Part shown: one piece after another, positions 1 to 5,642 of the stretch | Layout of the letters: each line of letters opens with the position of its first letter | How positions within the stretch are numbered: position 1 is the first letter of the stretch | Source of the DNA: an uncultured Ruminococcus sp. | GTDB lineage: Bacteria > Bacillota > Clostridia > Oscillospirales > CAG-272 | DNA length: 7,333 nt | Assembly: GCA_902766575.1 (NCBI GenBank) | Contig: CACXED010000290.1 | Coordinates: forward strand, 1 to 7,333 | Direction: 5' to 3' | Made by a program: the position numbers and the translations under genes | The notes under the pieces: model-generated | Told to the model about the DNA's origin: nothing | Database searches by the model: none | The model's input: only the letters and a program-made list of their open reading frames with translations

Positions 1-373
1 GCTTTACGACATGATACGCAAATATCAGCCGGGGGCGCTGATAAACTCGCGTATCGGCAACGGCATCGGAGACTATCACTCCTGCGGGGACAATCAGATC
101 GACTTTGAAGCGGGCAGCTCGCCGTCAGCGCCGCGCTGCGGAAACGTCGGAGCTATGACCGGGCTTTACGAATGTCCGGCGACGCTCAACAACACCTGGG
201 GCTACAAGGCGTTCGACAGCGACTGGAAGGACGCGGCGAGAGTGCGCGAGATAAAGGAGCGCCTGAACTCGCGCGGAGTGAACTATCTTCTGAATATCGG
301 ACCCGACTGGCTCGGCAGACTGCCCGCTCCGGCAGTTGAGATACTCGAAAAGGTCGGCGAGGCTGAATCCTGA
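1..373 (+). CDS. alpha-L-fucosidase (GH29), C-terminal part only
   Basis: This is the 3' end of a gene that begins before the window. The reading frame runs from base 2 and gives 123 residues before a TGA stop. The residues match the second half of a GH29 alpha-L-fucosidase catalytic barrel: an INSRIGNG-GDY segment, then YECPATLNNTWGYK, then NYLLNIGPDWLGRLP. These enzymes release terminal L-fucose from host or plant glycans with retention of configuration. The Glu in the YECP motif sits where many GH29 members carry their proposed acid/base (from memory; the assignment varies across the family). The nucleophile Asp would lie upstream, outside the window. The protein stops about where the catalytic domain ends (ILEKVGEAES), so it has no C-terminal beta-sandwich. 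Whether it is secreted cannot be judged without the N-terminus. No clear terminator follows it. A transglycosylating GH29 subtype is possible, but the family is secure. Confidence 0.93.
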   Translation, partial: LYDMIRKYQPGALINSRIGNGIGDYHSCGDNQIDFEAGSSPSAPRCGNVGAMTGLYECPATLNNTWGYKAFDSDWKDAARVREIKERLNSRGVNYLLNIGPDWLGRLPAPAVEILEKVGEAES

Positions 374-402
374 TAAAATTCTGACAAAAATTCGAAAAGC
401 AC

Positions 403-431
403 TTGATTTTATCCTCCGAGTCTGCTATAAT
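403..431 (+). promoter_or_regulatory. sigma-A promoter of nnr
   Basis: TTGATT (403-408), a 17-bp spacer and TATAAT (426-431) make a near-consensus housekeeping promoter. TG at 423-424 gives an extended -10 (TGCTATAAT). The expected transcription start is near 438, which leaves a leader of about 80 nt before the nnr ATG. This suggests nnr is transcribed independently of the upstream fucosidase. Confidence 0.85.
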
Positions 432-437
432 AGTGTT

Positions 438-490
438 AATATCAGTGAAATATTACATTGATATCAACTACAGGTTGATTGTTCACGAAC
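438..490 (+). promoter_or_regulatory. nnr leader with small inverted repeats
   Basis: Just after the predicted transcription start lie AATAT...ATATT (438-442/450-454), a perfect 10-bp palindrome TTGATATCAA (458-467), a 6-bp hairpin ATCAAC/GTTGAT (463-468/474-479, 5-nt loop) and GTTCACGAAC (481-490). The palindrome and hairpin overlap, so they could be alternative structures or a repressor site. No known riboswitch pattern is recognisable, and chance is possible in such AT-rich DNA. Confidence 0.3.
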
Positions 491-518
491 GAAATATAAC
501 CTTTCTGGAGGAATCAAG

Positions 519-2027
519 ATGATAAACGTCGCTTCTGTCGAAAACATGAAAAAGAGCGATCTGTATACAACCGAAAATCTCGTCCCGGCGACTGAGCTTA
601 TGGCGCGCGCGGCGAGGGAGATATTCGACGCGGTGAATGAGGACGGCGGCTGGAGAGCTCCGGTCGCGGTGGTCTGCGGCATAGGAAACAATGCCGGAGA
701 CGGCTTTGCCGTGGCTGAGCTCCTCGCCGACGCGGGGATCGACTGCACGATCTTTCTGCTCTCGGAAAAATTCACCGACAGCGGAAAATATTATTTCGAC
801 CGCTGCGCCGAAAAGGGCGTTAAGGTCTCGCGGGAGCTCGAGCTTTCGGGCTATGGGACGGTGCTCGACTGCATCTTCGGCATGGGCTTTCACGGCGAGG
901 TCGGCGAGCCTTTCCGCTCGGCGATCGAGAAGATAAATGCGAGCGGCGCGTATGTGGTCTCGGCGGACATAAACTCGGGGCTCGGCGGCGACAGCGGGCT
1001 TCCGGGCGGGATCTGCGTGCGCTCCGATCTGACTATCGCGATAGGCAGCTTCAAGAGCGGGCATTTCCTGAACTCCGCCAAGGATGTGATGAAGAAAAAG
1101 GTCAGCCGCGACATCGGGATAAAGCTCCTCGATAAGCCGGCAAAGCTCATCGAGCCGTCGGACATCGGGCATCTTTTCGTCCGGGACAGGAACGACTCGA
1201 ACAAGGGCGACTACGGCTACGTCGCGCTGATCGGCGGCTCGGTCGAGTACAGCGGAGCGGCGAAGTTAGCTAACCTCTCGCTGTCGGCGCTGCGCTCCGG
1301 AGCGGGCGTCGCGAAGTTAGCCGTGCCGGGCTGCATAGCAAACGCGGTGACGCCATATCTGCTCGAATCGACGCTGTTCCGGCTCGACAGCACCGACGAC
1401 GGGTGCTACTGCTTTTCGCGTAACACGACCGAGCGGCTGCTGTCTCATACAAAGGCTGCGGCAATCGGAATGGGAATGGGGCGCTCGGTCGAGGTGAAAC
1501 GGCTTTTGCAGTATCTGCTCTGCGAGTACAGCGGGCGGCTGATAGTCGACGCGGACGGGCTGAATATGCTCTCCGAGCTGAGCCTGCCGAGCTTTAAGAA
1601 CTCCTCCTGTCGGCTGATACTCACGCCGCATCTCAAGGAGTTCGAGCGGCTCTCGGGAAAGAGCATCGACGAGGTTCGCGCCGATCCGGTCTCTGCCGCT
1701 AAGGATTACGCGCGCGCGTCTGGCGCGATAGTGCTCCTGAAAGGTCCGACGACGGTCATAACCGACGGCGAGACTGTCTACCTTGTTGACCGGGGCTGTC
1801 CGGGAATGGCGACGGCTGGCAGCGGAGACGTGCTGTCGGGAATACTCTCGGGGATCTGCGGCTTTGCGCCGGACGAGGAGCTGCTGCTCGGAGTCGCTGC
1901 GGGAGCCTATCTGAACGGGCTTGCGGGCGAGCTCGCCGAGGCTGAGATCCCGGCGGTCTCGATGCTGTCGGGCGACACCATAGCGCACATTCCGGCGGCC
2001 GTTAAGCGGCTCGTCGAGGCGATATAG
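519..2027 (+). CDS. nnr: bifunctional NAD(P)H-hydrate epimerase / ADP-dependent (S)-NAD(P)H-hydrate dehydratase
   Basis: This is a 502-residue metabolite-repair enzyme, the usual length for the fused YjeF family. It epimerises damaged R-NAD(P)HX and dehydrates the S form back to NAD(P)H using ADP. The N-terminal epimerase domain (about 5-215) shows CGIGNNAGDG (53-62), FGMG (120-123) and DINSG (150-154). The C-terminal ribokinase-like dehydratase domain (about 225-500) shows NKGDYG (228-233), GMGMGR (317-322), DADGLN (344-349), LTPHLKEFERL (368-378), LLKGP (406-410) and ATAGSGDVLSGI (431-442), which holds the conserved GxGD aspartate. TGGAGG (506-511), 7 nt before the ATG, fixes the start. It has a dedicated promoter and is not fused to or overlapped with neighbours. 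HLKE replaces the common HPGE of the dehydratase loop. Both domains look intact, so bifunctionality is expected. Confidence 0.97.
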   Translation: MINVASVENMKKSDLYTTENLVPATELMARAAREIFDAVNEDGGWRAPVAVVCGIGNNAGDGFAVAELLADAGIDCTIFLLSEKFTDSGKYYFDRCAEKGVKVSRELELSGYGTVLDCIFGMGFHGEVGEPFRSAIEKINASGAYVVSADINSGLGGDSGLPGGICVRSDLTIAIGSFKSGHFLNSAKDVMKKKVSRDIGIKLLDKPAKLIEPSDIGHLFVRDRNDSNKGDYGYVALIGGSVEYSGAAKLANLSLSALRSGAGVAKLAVPGCIANAVTPYLLESTLFRLDSTDDGCYCFSRNTTERLLSHTKAAAIGMGMGRSVEVKRLLQYLLCEYSGRLIVDADGLNMLSELSLPSFKNSSCRLILTPHLKEFERLSGKSIDEVRADPVSAAKDYARASGAIVLLKGPTTVITDGETVYLVDRGCPGMATAGSGDVLSGILSGICGFAPDEELLLGVAAGAYLNGLAGELAEAEIPAVSMLSGDTIAHIPAAVKRLVEAI

Positions 2028-2052
2028 TTCTGTCAGCGCCGCGACATAGCCG

Positions 2053-2080
2053 GATAGATGAAAAAAGATAGATAAAAAAA
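2053..2080 (+). repeat. two-copy 14-bp tandem repeat, A-rich
   Basis: GATAGATGAAAAAA (2053-2066) is followed directly by GATAGATAAAAAAA (2067-2080), identical at 13 of 14 positions. It lies in the AT-rich gap between nnr and the lipoprotein gene, upstream of the proposed promoter. It may be slippage-derived, a bent A-tract element or an UP-like element. Confidence 0.6.
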
Positions 2081-2108
2081 TATATACGAATATTTAACAT
2101 TTATTCAA

Positions 2109-2137
2109 TAGATAAATTCTTCCTGAAGTGATATCCT
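2109..2137 (+). promoter_or_regulatory. possible promoter of the lipoprotein gene
   Basis: TAGATA (2109-2114, 4 of 6 to consensus), a 17-bp spacer and TATCCT (2132-2137, 4 of 6) with TG at 2129-2130 form a weaker version of the extended -10 layout seen at the other genes here. It lies 30 bp before the start codon, downstream of A-rich DNA. Confidence 0.4.
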
Positions 2138-2167
2138 GTTGATAGAACCGAAAGGAGGAATTTTTTT

Positions 2168-3397
2168 ATGAATGTCAGTAAAAGTATCAGATCCGCGCTC
2201 GCGCTGACGCTGTGCGCCGCTCTGATGAGCTTTCCGTCCTGCGGCAATGAAAATTCCGCAATGGATATCGGTATTTTTGAGAAATCGGAGCCGATCGAGG
2301 TCGTCAGCAGGCCTCTTAGCGGAATCGACTATAAGAGCATTTACGAGTCGAGAGAGAATTATGAGCTCTGCTACTATCAGGAGAGCGCAAAATTTTCGGA
2401 GCTTTATCCCGGCGCAGAGCTCACGAGGAAAGAATTTGTCTGTCAGGATGAAACCATCACAGGCTGTTCATTATATAAACACTATCTGTATTTGAATCTT
2501 GTCGGCGAGGATAACGTCAGCCGGGTTATCCGCTATGATCTGAAAAACGCTACCGAGGAGCTGATATTCACCTACGAGGGCGAGAATCAGATGCTGCTTG
2601 CGGGAATTGATGATAAGTACATCATCTGGCAAGAGGACGAGAACGCAAACTGGCTCAGGGTCTCGCTGAACTGCTATGACGTCAAAAAGGGCGAGAACAA
2701 AAAATTCTTCACATACGCGCGGGATGAAGACGGTTATATGAATATCAACGCGTATGTTTACAACCGGATATTGTTTGACGGCGATCACGTCTATTTCAGC
2801 GAATACGACGGCTACTCGGCAGGGGTGAGCGCGCACACTAATTTATACGACTATGACGTCAAAAAGGACGAGCTGACTCTGGTTACCGAGGAATTATGGG
2901 CTCAGCCCATAGTGTATAAAGGCTTATCGTGGGTCGGCTATGACAGCGACACGAATGAGTATTTTCTGAAAAACCGAAAAAATTCCGAAACAATGCCGCT
3001 CGGTCAGCTCGTAATAAACCTCTGCGCGTCGGAGAAGATACTCGCAAGTCTGAGCTACATTGATACTGCTGACAGGGTAGGTATCATGTATTTTGACGGA
3101 AAGAGAACCTATCCGGTCATCCGGAGCAGCTGCACTATCAGCTCGGTAGGCTGCACCGACCGTTTCATCACATGGCGCGGCTCAAGGAACGACGGCACGC
3201 TGTTCTTTGATATCGGCAAAAAGAGGATAGTTGACGTAGACTGTCTCGAAACCGGACGGGACTATTCTATAATGGTGAATGACGAGTATCTGGTACTGTT
3301 GTCTTACGATTATATCCCCGACCCGGAAGCCGGGAACGGCTCCGCCAAAGTGAAATCAATGACATATTATTTTATAAAGATAAGCGAGCTGCGCTGA
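2168..3397 (+). CDS. secreted lipoprotein with beta-propeller-like repeats, function unknown
   Basis: This 409-residue protein has a short basic N-terminus, a hydrophobic stretch (about 8-22) and a candidate lipidation Cys25 in FPSC. That is an imperfect lipobox, so lipoprotein status is likely but not certain. The rest is mainly beta-type sequence. Segments of the form charged-aromatic-aliphatic-Trp/Phe (DKYIIW 149-154, GDHVYF 205-210, DRFITW 331-336, DEYLVL 372-377) alternate with aromatic-Asp-x-Lys turns (RYDLK 122-126, CYDVKK 169-174, YDVKK 229-233, YFDGK 308-312, FFDIG 346-350). This is typical of TolB/DUF5050-like propeller blades. I cannot name a family and no catalytic residues stand out. 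A role in binding a protein or glycan at the cell surface is a guess. AAAGGAGG (2151-2158) precedes the ATG by 9 nt and supports this start. The gene stands alone, converging with the antiporter gene. Confidence 0.85.
   Translation: MNVSKSIRSALALTLCAALMSFPSCGNENSAMDIGIFEKSEPIEVVSRPLSGIDYKSIYESRENYELCYYQESAKFSELYPGAELTRKEFVCQDETITGCSLYKHYLYLNLVGEDNVSRVIRYDLKNATEELIFTYEGENQMLLAGIDDKYIIWQEDENANWLRVSLNCYDVKKGENKKFFTYARDEDGYMNINAYVYNRILFDGDHVYFSEYDGYSAGVSAHTNLYDYDVKKDELTLVTEELWAQPIVYKGLSWVGYDSDTNEYFLKNRKNSETMPLGQLVINLCASEKILASLSYIDTADRVGIMYFDGKRTYPVIRSSCTISSVGCTDRFITWRGSRNDGTLFFDIGKKRIVDVDCLETGRDYSIMVNDEYLVLLSYDYIPDPEAGNGSAKVKSMTYYFIKISELR
2674..2872 (+). repeat. pair of near-identical 22-bp direct repeats inside the lipoprotein gene
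   Basis: The units at 2674-2695 and 2851-2872 differ at one base of 22 (core CTATGACGTCAAAAAGG). They are 177 bp (59 codons) apart and in frame, encoding YDVKKGE and YDVKKDE. They mark the equivalent turn of two propeller-like repeats. Flanking DNA is not similar. Confidence 0.8.
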
Positions 3398-3421
3398 ATG
3401 TTACTTTGCTATCGGATGAAA

Positions 3422-3456
3422 AAGGGCTGCTGCAAAATAGCTTTGCAGCAGCCCTA
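3422..3456. terminator. 13-bp hairpin between convergent genes, terminator mainly for the antiporter
   Basis: GGGCTGCTGCAAA (3424-3436) pairs perfectly with TTTGCAGCAGCCC (3442-3454) around a 5-nt loop. Read on the minus strand the stem is followed by TTTTTC, a proper U-tract, so it best terminates the antiporter transcript about 120 nt after its stop. Read on the plus strand the tail is TAAAAATATT, which is poor, although the hairpin lies 26 nt after the lipoprotein stop and may partly terminate that transcript. Confidence 0.8.
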
Positions 3457-3491
3457 AAAATATTCAAATTAAAGCATCTATAAAACCGCAC

Positions 3492-3519
3492 TTCCGCAAC
3501 CGCGTGAGCGGGTGCGGAA
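3492..3519. repeat. GC-rich hairpin with GNRA-type loop
   Basis: TTCCGCA (3492-3498) and CCGC (3500-3503) pair with GCGG (3508-3511) and TGCGGAA (3513-3519), with one A-G mismatch and a GTGA tetraloop. It lies in the 3' untranslated region of the antiporter gene. On the minus strand a T4 run follows only after 6 further bases, so it is a weak terminator at best. A REP-like or mRNA-stabilising element is an alternative. Confidence 0.55.
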
Positions 3520-3553
3520 CAAAGCCGACGGCAGGCGGCGCGAGCGCGAGAGA

Positions 3554-3580
3554 TAACTTCAAATAGCCACTAACTTCAAA
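3554..3580. repeat. 10-bp direct repeat at the antiporter gene end
   Basis: TAACTTCAAA occurs at 3554-3563 and 3571-3580, 17 bp apart. The second copy contains the antiporter stop codon (TGA on the minus strand). It may be a small duplication of the gene end; its meaning is unclear. Confidence 0.5.
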
Positions 3581-4880
3581 CGCGATTTTGGTTTCGGTCT
3601 TTGTTAATTTGCTTTGCGGACTGGCGGTTTTCGGGGATGATCTCGCCAGCCTTGGTGAGAGCTATCTTGGTGAGGACAGGGCCGACGAGCTCGTAGATCA
3701 GTACGGCGAACAGGATTATGCTGCGGACGATCGAGCCCTCCTTCGGGCCGAGCTCCATTGCCGCGACCGACATTCCGAGCGCGACGCCCGCCTGCGGGAG
3801 CAGCGTGATTCCGAGATATTTCACTATCATCGGGTCGCAGTGGGTAGCCTTTGCGCTGATGCTTGCGCCGAAAATCTTGCCGAGGGAGCGGAAGATTATG
3901 AACATCACTCCGACGCCGACTATCGCTATGTCGGTAAAGACCGAGAGCTGAAGCTCCGCGCCGCTTATCACAAAGAACAGCGCGAAAAGCGGCGTCGTCC
4001 AGCCGTCAACGCGCTCCATAAGCTCCTCCGACGACTCGCAGACGTTGCAGAAGATCGTTCCGAGCATCATGCAGGCGAGCAGCGACGAGAAGCCGAGATG
4101 CACCGGCCCTATCGGTATCTTTATCATCGTTATAGCGACGGTCAGGATAACAAAGGTTATCGAGACGGCGAGACGCTTGCTGCGGGAGTGGAAGAACTGC
4201 TCGATCCACGAGAACAGGAAGCCCATTGCCGCTCCGAGCACGAGCGACGCTACGATCTCGATTATCGGGTCGAGGATTATCGAATAGACGTCGATTTTGC
4301 CGCTGACCATTCCCCTCGCGATGCCGAAGGAGACCGCGAATACTATCAGACCGACCGCGTCGTCGAGCGCGACTATCGGCAGGAGTATGTCGGTGAGCTT
4401 GCCCTTGGCCTTGTACTGGCGGACGACCATCAGCGTCGCCGCCGGAGCCGTAGCCGTCGCGACCGCTCCGAGAGTGATAGCCGCGCTCATCGGGAACTTG
4501 TCCTCGCCGAGGATAAGGCTCAGCGCGCCGAGGGCGATATCGACAAAGAGCGTCGCGGTCAGAGCCTGTACGATTCCGATGACCGTGGCCTGACGTCCGG
4601 TCTGCTTGAGCTGCTTTAAGCGGAACTCGTTTCCTATCGAAAAGGCGATGAAGCCGAGCGCGACGTTTGAGATCACCGTGAAGCGCTCGACGTACTCCAT
4701 CGACGAAAAGCCGATGCCGTCTATCGAGAGCGCCTTGCCGACCATTCCGAGACAGTACGGACCGACTAAAACTCCCGCGATGAGATATCCCGTGACAGCC
4801 GGCAGACCGAACGGCTTTATGACTCGGGTCATCAGCAGTCCGGCGAGCAGCGCTATCGCTATGCTTAAGAGTATGTTCAT
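3576..4880 (-). CDS. cation:proton antiporter, CPA2 / Na+/H+ exchanger family
   Basis: This 434-residue protein is almost wholly hydrophobic, with about 12-13 membrane segments, and belongs to the Na_H_Exchanger fold. It swaps Na+ or K+ for protons across the cytoplasmic membrane. Key features are FGLPAVTGYLIAGVLVGP (24-41), the unwound-helix motif ATATAPAAT (141-149), LDD (172-174, Asp173-Asp174) and RSLGK (331-335). The double Asp and Lys335, 161 residues apart, resemble the NapA/NhaA ion-binding Asp pair and Lys, suggesting electrogenic Na+/H+ exchange (inference). It ends in an 18-residue hydrophilic tail and has no RCK/TrkA-N domain, unlike full-length KefB/KefC. The ATG at 4880 is the only start that keeps the first membrane helix. 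The nearest Shine-Dalgarno (AAAGGA, 4896-4901) is 15 nt away, longer than usual. Substrate choice between Na+ and K+ is uncertain. Confidence 0.93.
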   Translation of the reverse strand: MNILLSIAIALLAGLLMTRVIKPFGLPAVTGYLIAGVLVGPYCLGMVGKALSIDGIGFSSMEYVERFTVISNVALGFIAFSIGNEFRLKQLKQTGRQATVIGIVQALTATLFVDIALGALSLILGEDKFPMSAAITLGAVATATAPAATLMVVRQYKAKGKLTDILLPIVALDDAVGLIVFAVSFGIARGMVSGKIDVYSIILDPIIEIVASLVLGAAMGFLFSWIEQFFHSRSKRLAVSITFVILTVAITMIKIPIGPVHLGFSSLLACMMLGTIFCNVCESSEELMERVDGWTTPLFALFFVISGAELQLSVFTDIAIVGVGVMFIIFRSLGKIFGASISAKATHCDPMIVKYLGITLLPQAGVALGMSVAAMELGPKEGSIVRSIILFAVLIYELVGPVLTKIALTKAGEIIPENRQSAKQINKDRNQNRV

Positions 4881-4923
4881 GATTTGATTGAAGATTCCTT
4901 TCTTTCATTAAGTAGCTTCAATA

Positions 4924-4952
4924 ATCATATCACTTTTAAGCGTTATTGTCAA
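4924..4952 (-). promoter_or_regulatory. strong sigma-A promoter of the antiporter gene
   Basis: On the minus strand there is a perfect TTGACA (4952-4947), a 17-bp spacer and TATGAT (4929-4924), with TG one base before the -10. Transcription should start near 4917, giving a leader of about 37 nt. CAATAA within the promoter and TTATTG just after the -10 form an inverted repeat that could be an operator. Confidence 0.88.
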
Positions 4953-5111
4953 CAGCCAAATCAGATAAAATTCGCGGCGTGCCGCGGCGTTTTTCCGTCA
5001 GCGCGGGCTGAAAGGTCATATCGACAGCTTATTTCGGTCTCGGTGAAGAAGGTTTTTTATATTCTGACGAAACAGGGCGGCGGGGCTTGGCGTGCGCCGG
5101 ACTGGTAAATA
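4953..5111. other. GC-rich intergenic stretch without a recognisable gene
   Basis: This is the gap between the divergent antiporter and coiled-coil genes. It holds a small hairpin, CGCGG/CCGCG (4973-4986), followed on the plus strand by GCGTTTTTCC. That could act as a weak plus-strand terminator against transcription arriving from the left. The rest (about 4995-5100) is unusually GC-rich for intergenic DNA here, but no reading frame has a ribosome site or protein-like composition. Confidence 0.4.
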
Positions 5112-5120
5112 TGCTACAAT
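5112..5120 (+). promoter_or_regulatory. extended -10 promoter of the small coiled-coil gene
   Basis: TGCTACAAT (5112-5120) is an extended -10 element with the same TGC prefix as three other promoters here. The -35 position 17 bp upstream (GTGCGC) is poor, so the promoter may depend on the extended -10 or an activator. An overlapping TATAAT at 5120-5125 has no -35 either. The leader would be about 26 nt. Confidence 0.55.
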
Positions 5121-5152
5121 ATAATAAAATCTACAGGCATGGAGGTGAGATT

Positions 5153-5377
5153 ATGACTTGGGAGATACTCGCGGCGCTGATAACGATAGTCGGCTCGCTG
5201 ATCGCGCTGGGAACGGTGCTGGCGAAGCTCGTGCGGACGCTGACGAAGCTCGACGACACGCTTGTGCAGCTGAGGCGCGACCTCGACCGGCTGCGCGACG
5301 ACAACCGCGAGTCGCACAGGCGTATCTACGAGCGGCTCGAGGTTCAGGACAGACGGCTCGGCGAGCTTGAAAGATAG
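5153..5377 (+). CDS. small membrane-anchored coiled-coil protein
   Basis: This is a 74-residue protein with one N-terminal membrane helix (about 4-25, ILAALITIVGSLIALGTVLA). A highly charged helical part follows (about 26-74: TKLDDTL, RRDLDRLRDDN, RRIYERLEVQDRRLGELE) with heptad-like Leu spacing, so it should be a coiled coil anchored in the membrane. The layout resembles short proteins encoded near holin/endolysin genes in Firmicutes prophages (XhlA-like), but no phage genes surround it, so that kinship is tentative. GGAGGTGA (5141-5148) places GGAGG 7 nt before the ATG at 5153. A longer TTG-started version from 5087 lacks such a site. It has its own promoter and a strong terminator, so it is a single-gene unit. 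Function is unknown. Confidence 0.78.
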   Translation: MTWEILAALITIVGSLIALGTVLAKLVRTLTKLDDTLVQLRRDLDRLRDDNRESHRRIYERLEVQDRRLGELER

Positions 5378-5390
5378 CCGCGGGCTTCAT

Positions 5391-5430
5391 AAAGGCTGAG
5401 GAACGCCGATGTGCGTTCCCCGGCTTTTTT
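5391..5430 (+). terminator. Rho-independent terminator after the coiled-coil gene
   Basis: GGAACGC (5400-5406) pairs with GCGTTCC (5413-5419) around a 6-nt loop. The pairing extends outward through the flanking AAAGGCTG and CGGCTTT with one mismatch and two G-U pairs. It ends in T6 (5425-5430), 14-50 nt after the stop. Confidence 0.9.
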
Positions 5431-5442
5431 CGGTTATCTGTA

Positions 5443-5471
5443 AGTATACCATAGCTTCAAGTCATTGTCAA
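5443..5471 (-). promoter_or_regulatory. orphan minus-strand promoter pointing into the coiled-coil gene
   Basis: On the minus strand TTGACA (5471-5466) is separated by 17 bp from TATACT (5448-5443), with TG one base before the -10. This is close to consensus. Transcription would start near 5436, run through the reverse of the terminator hairpin and then antisense across 5153-5377. No minus-strand gene with a ribosome site follows before the antiporter, which has its own promoter. A non-coding antisense RNA is therefore the natural reading. Confidence 0.65.
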
Positions 5472-5571
5472 TGAAAAGAGCGCGGCTTTCGGATTTATAC
5501 ACAAAAATCACCGTCAGATTAGTTGAAAAGGGCGAAAATCACTCGGATTCATACGGTGTTGAAATTTTCCC

Positions 5572-5600
5572 TTGACTATTATAACTTATTATGCTATACT
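5572..5600 (+). promoter_or_regulatory. sigma-A promoter of the zinc-ribbon membrane gene
   Basis: TTGACT (5572-5577), a 17-bp spacer and TATACT (5595-5600) with TGC before the -10 form a strong promoter. TATACT is repeated immediately (5601-5606). The expected start is near 5607, giving a leader of about 36 nt. Upstream, 5472-5571 holds nothing I recognise. Confidence 0.85.
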
Positions 5601-5642
5601 TATACTATCAAATATAATCATATGAACGTGAGGTATTGAACG

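Noticed and set aside
372..413. Inverted repeat GATAAAAT/ATTTTATC after the fucosidase as a terminator
   Set aside because: The arms are AT-only in the core, 26 nt apart, lack a following T-tract, and the right arm overlaps the nnr -35.
968..980. DINSG in place of the DIPSG of many epimerase domains as a sign of lost activity
   Set aside because: The key Asp is kept, and similar Asn variants are familiar in Clostridia, so this is normal family variation.
483..1172. 229-codon minus-strand open frame (and similar ones at 1317-1988)
   Set aside because: Both are antisense shadows of nnr, with no start signal or recognisable motifs.
1265..1274. 10-bp palindrome GTTAGCTAAC inside nnr
   Set aside because: It lies within well-conserved coding sequence (KLANL) and is explained by codon choice. 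There is no sign of a regulatory role.
3588..4619. 343-codon plus-strand open frame
   Set aside because: It lies antisense to the antiporter, is full of Arg, Glu and Asp, lacks hydrophobic core patterns and has no ribosome site. It is a by-product of the antiporter's GC-rich third positions.
4006..4908. 300-codon minus-strand open frame overlapping the antiporter in another frame
   Set aside because: Its Arg/His/Gly-rich composition is not protein-like. The antiporter frame has clear membrane helices and family motifs.
4884..5108. 74-codon plus-strand open frame in the divergent gap
   Set aside because: It starts inside the antiporter promoter region without a Shine-Dalgarno site and has mixed composition. 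The better supported gene begins at 5153.
5151..5390. 79-codon minus-strand frame downstream of the orphan promoter
   Set aside because: It is Ala/Arg/Ser-rich with no ribosome site and mirrors the coiled-coil gene. A non-coding antisense transcript is more likely.
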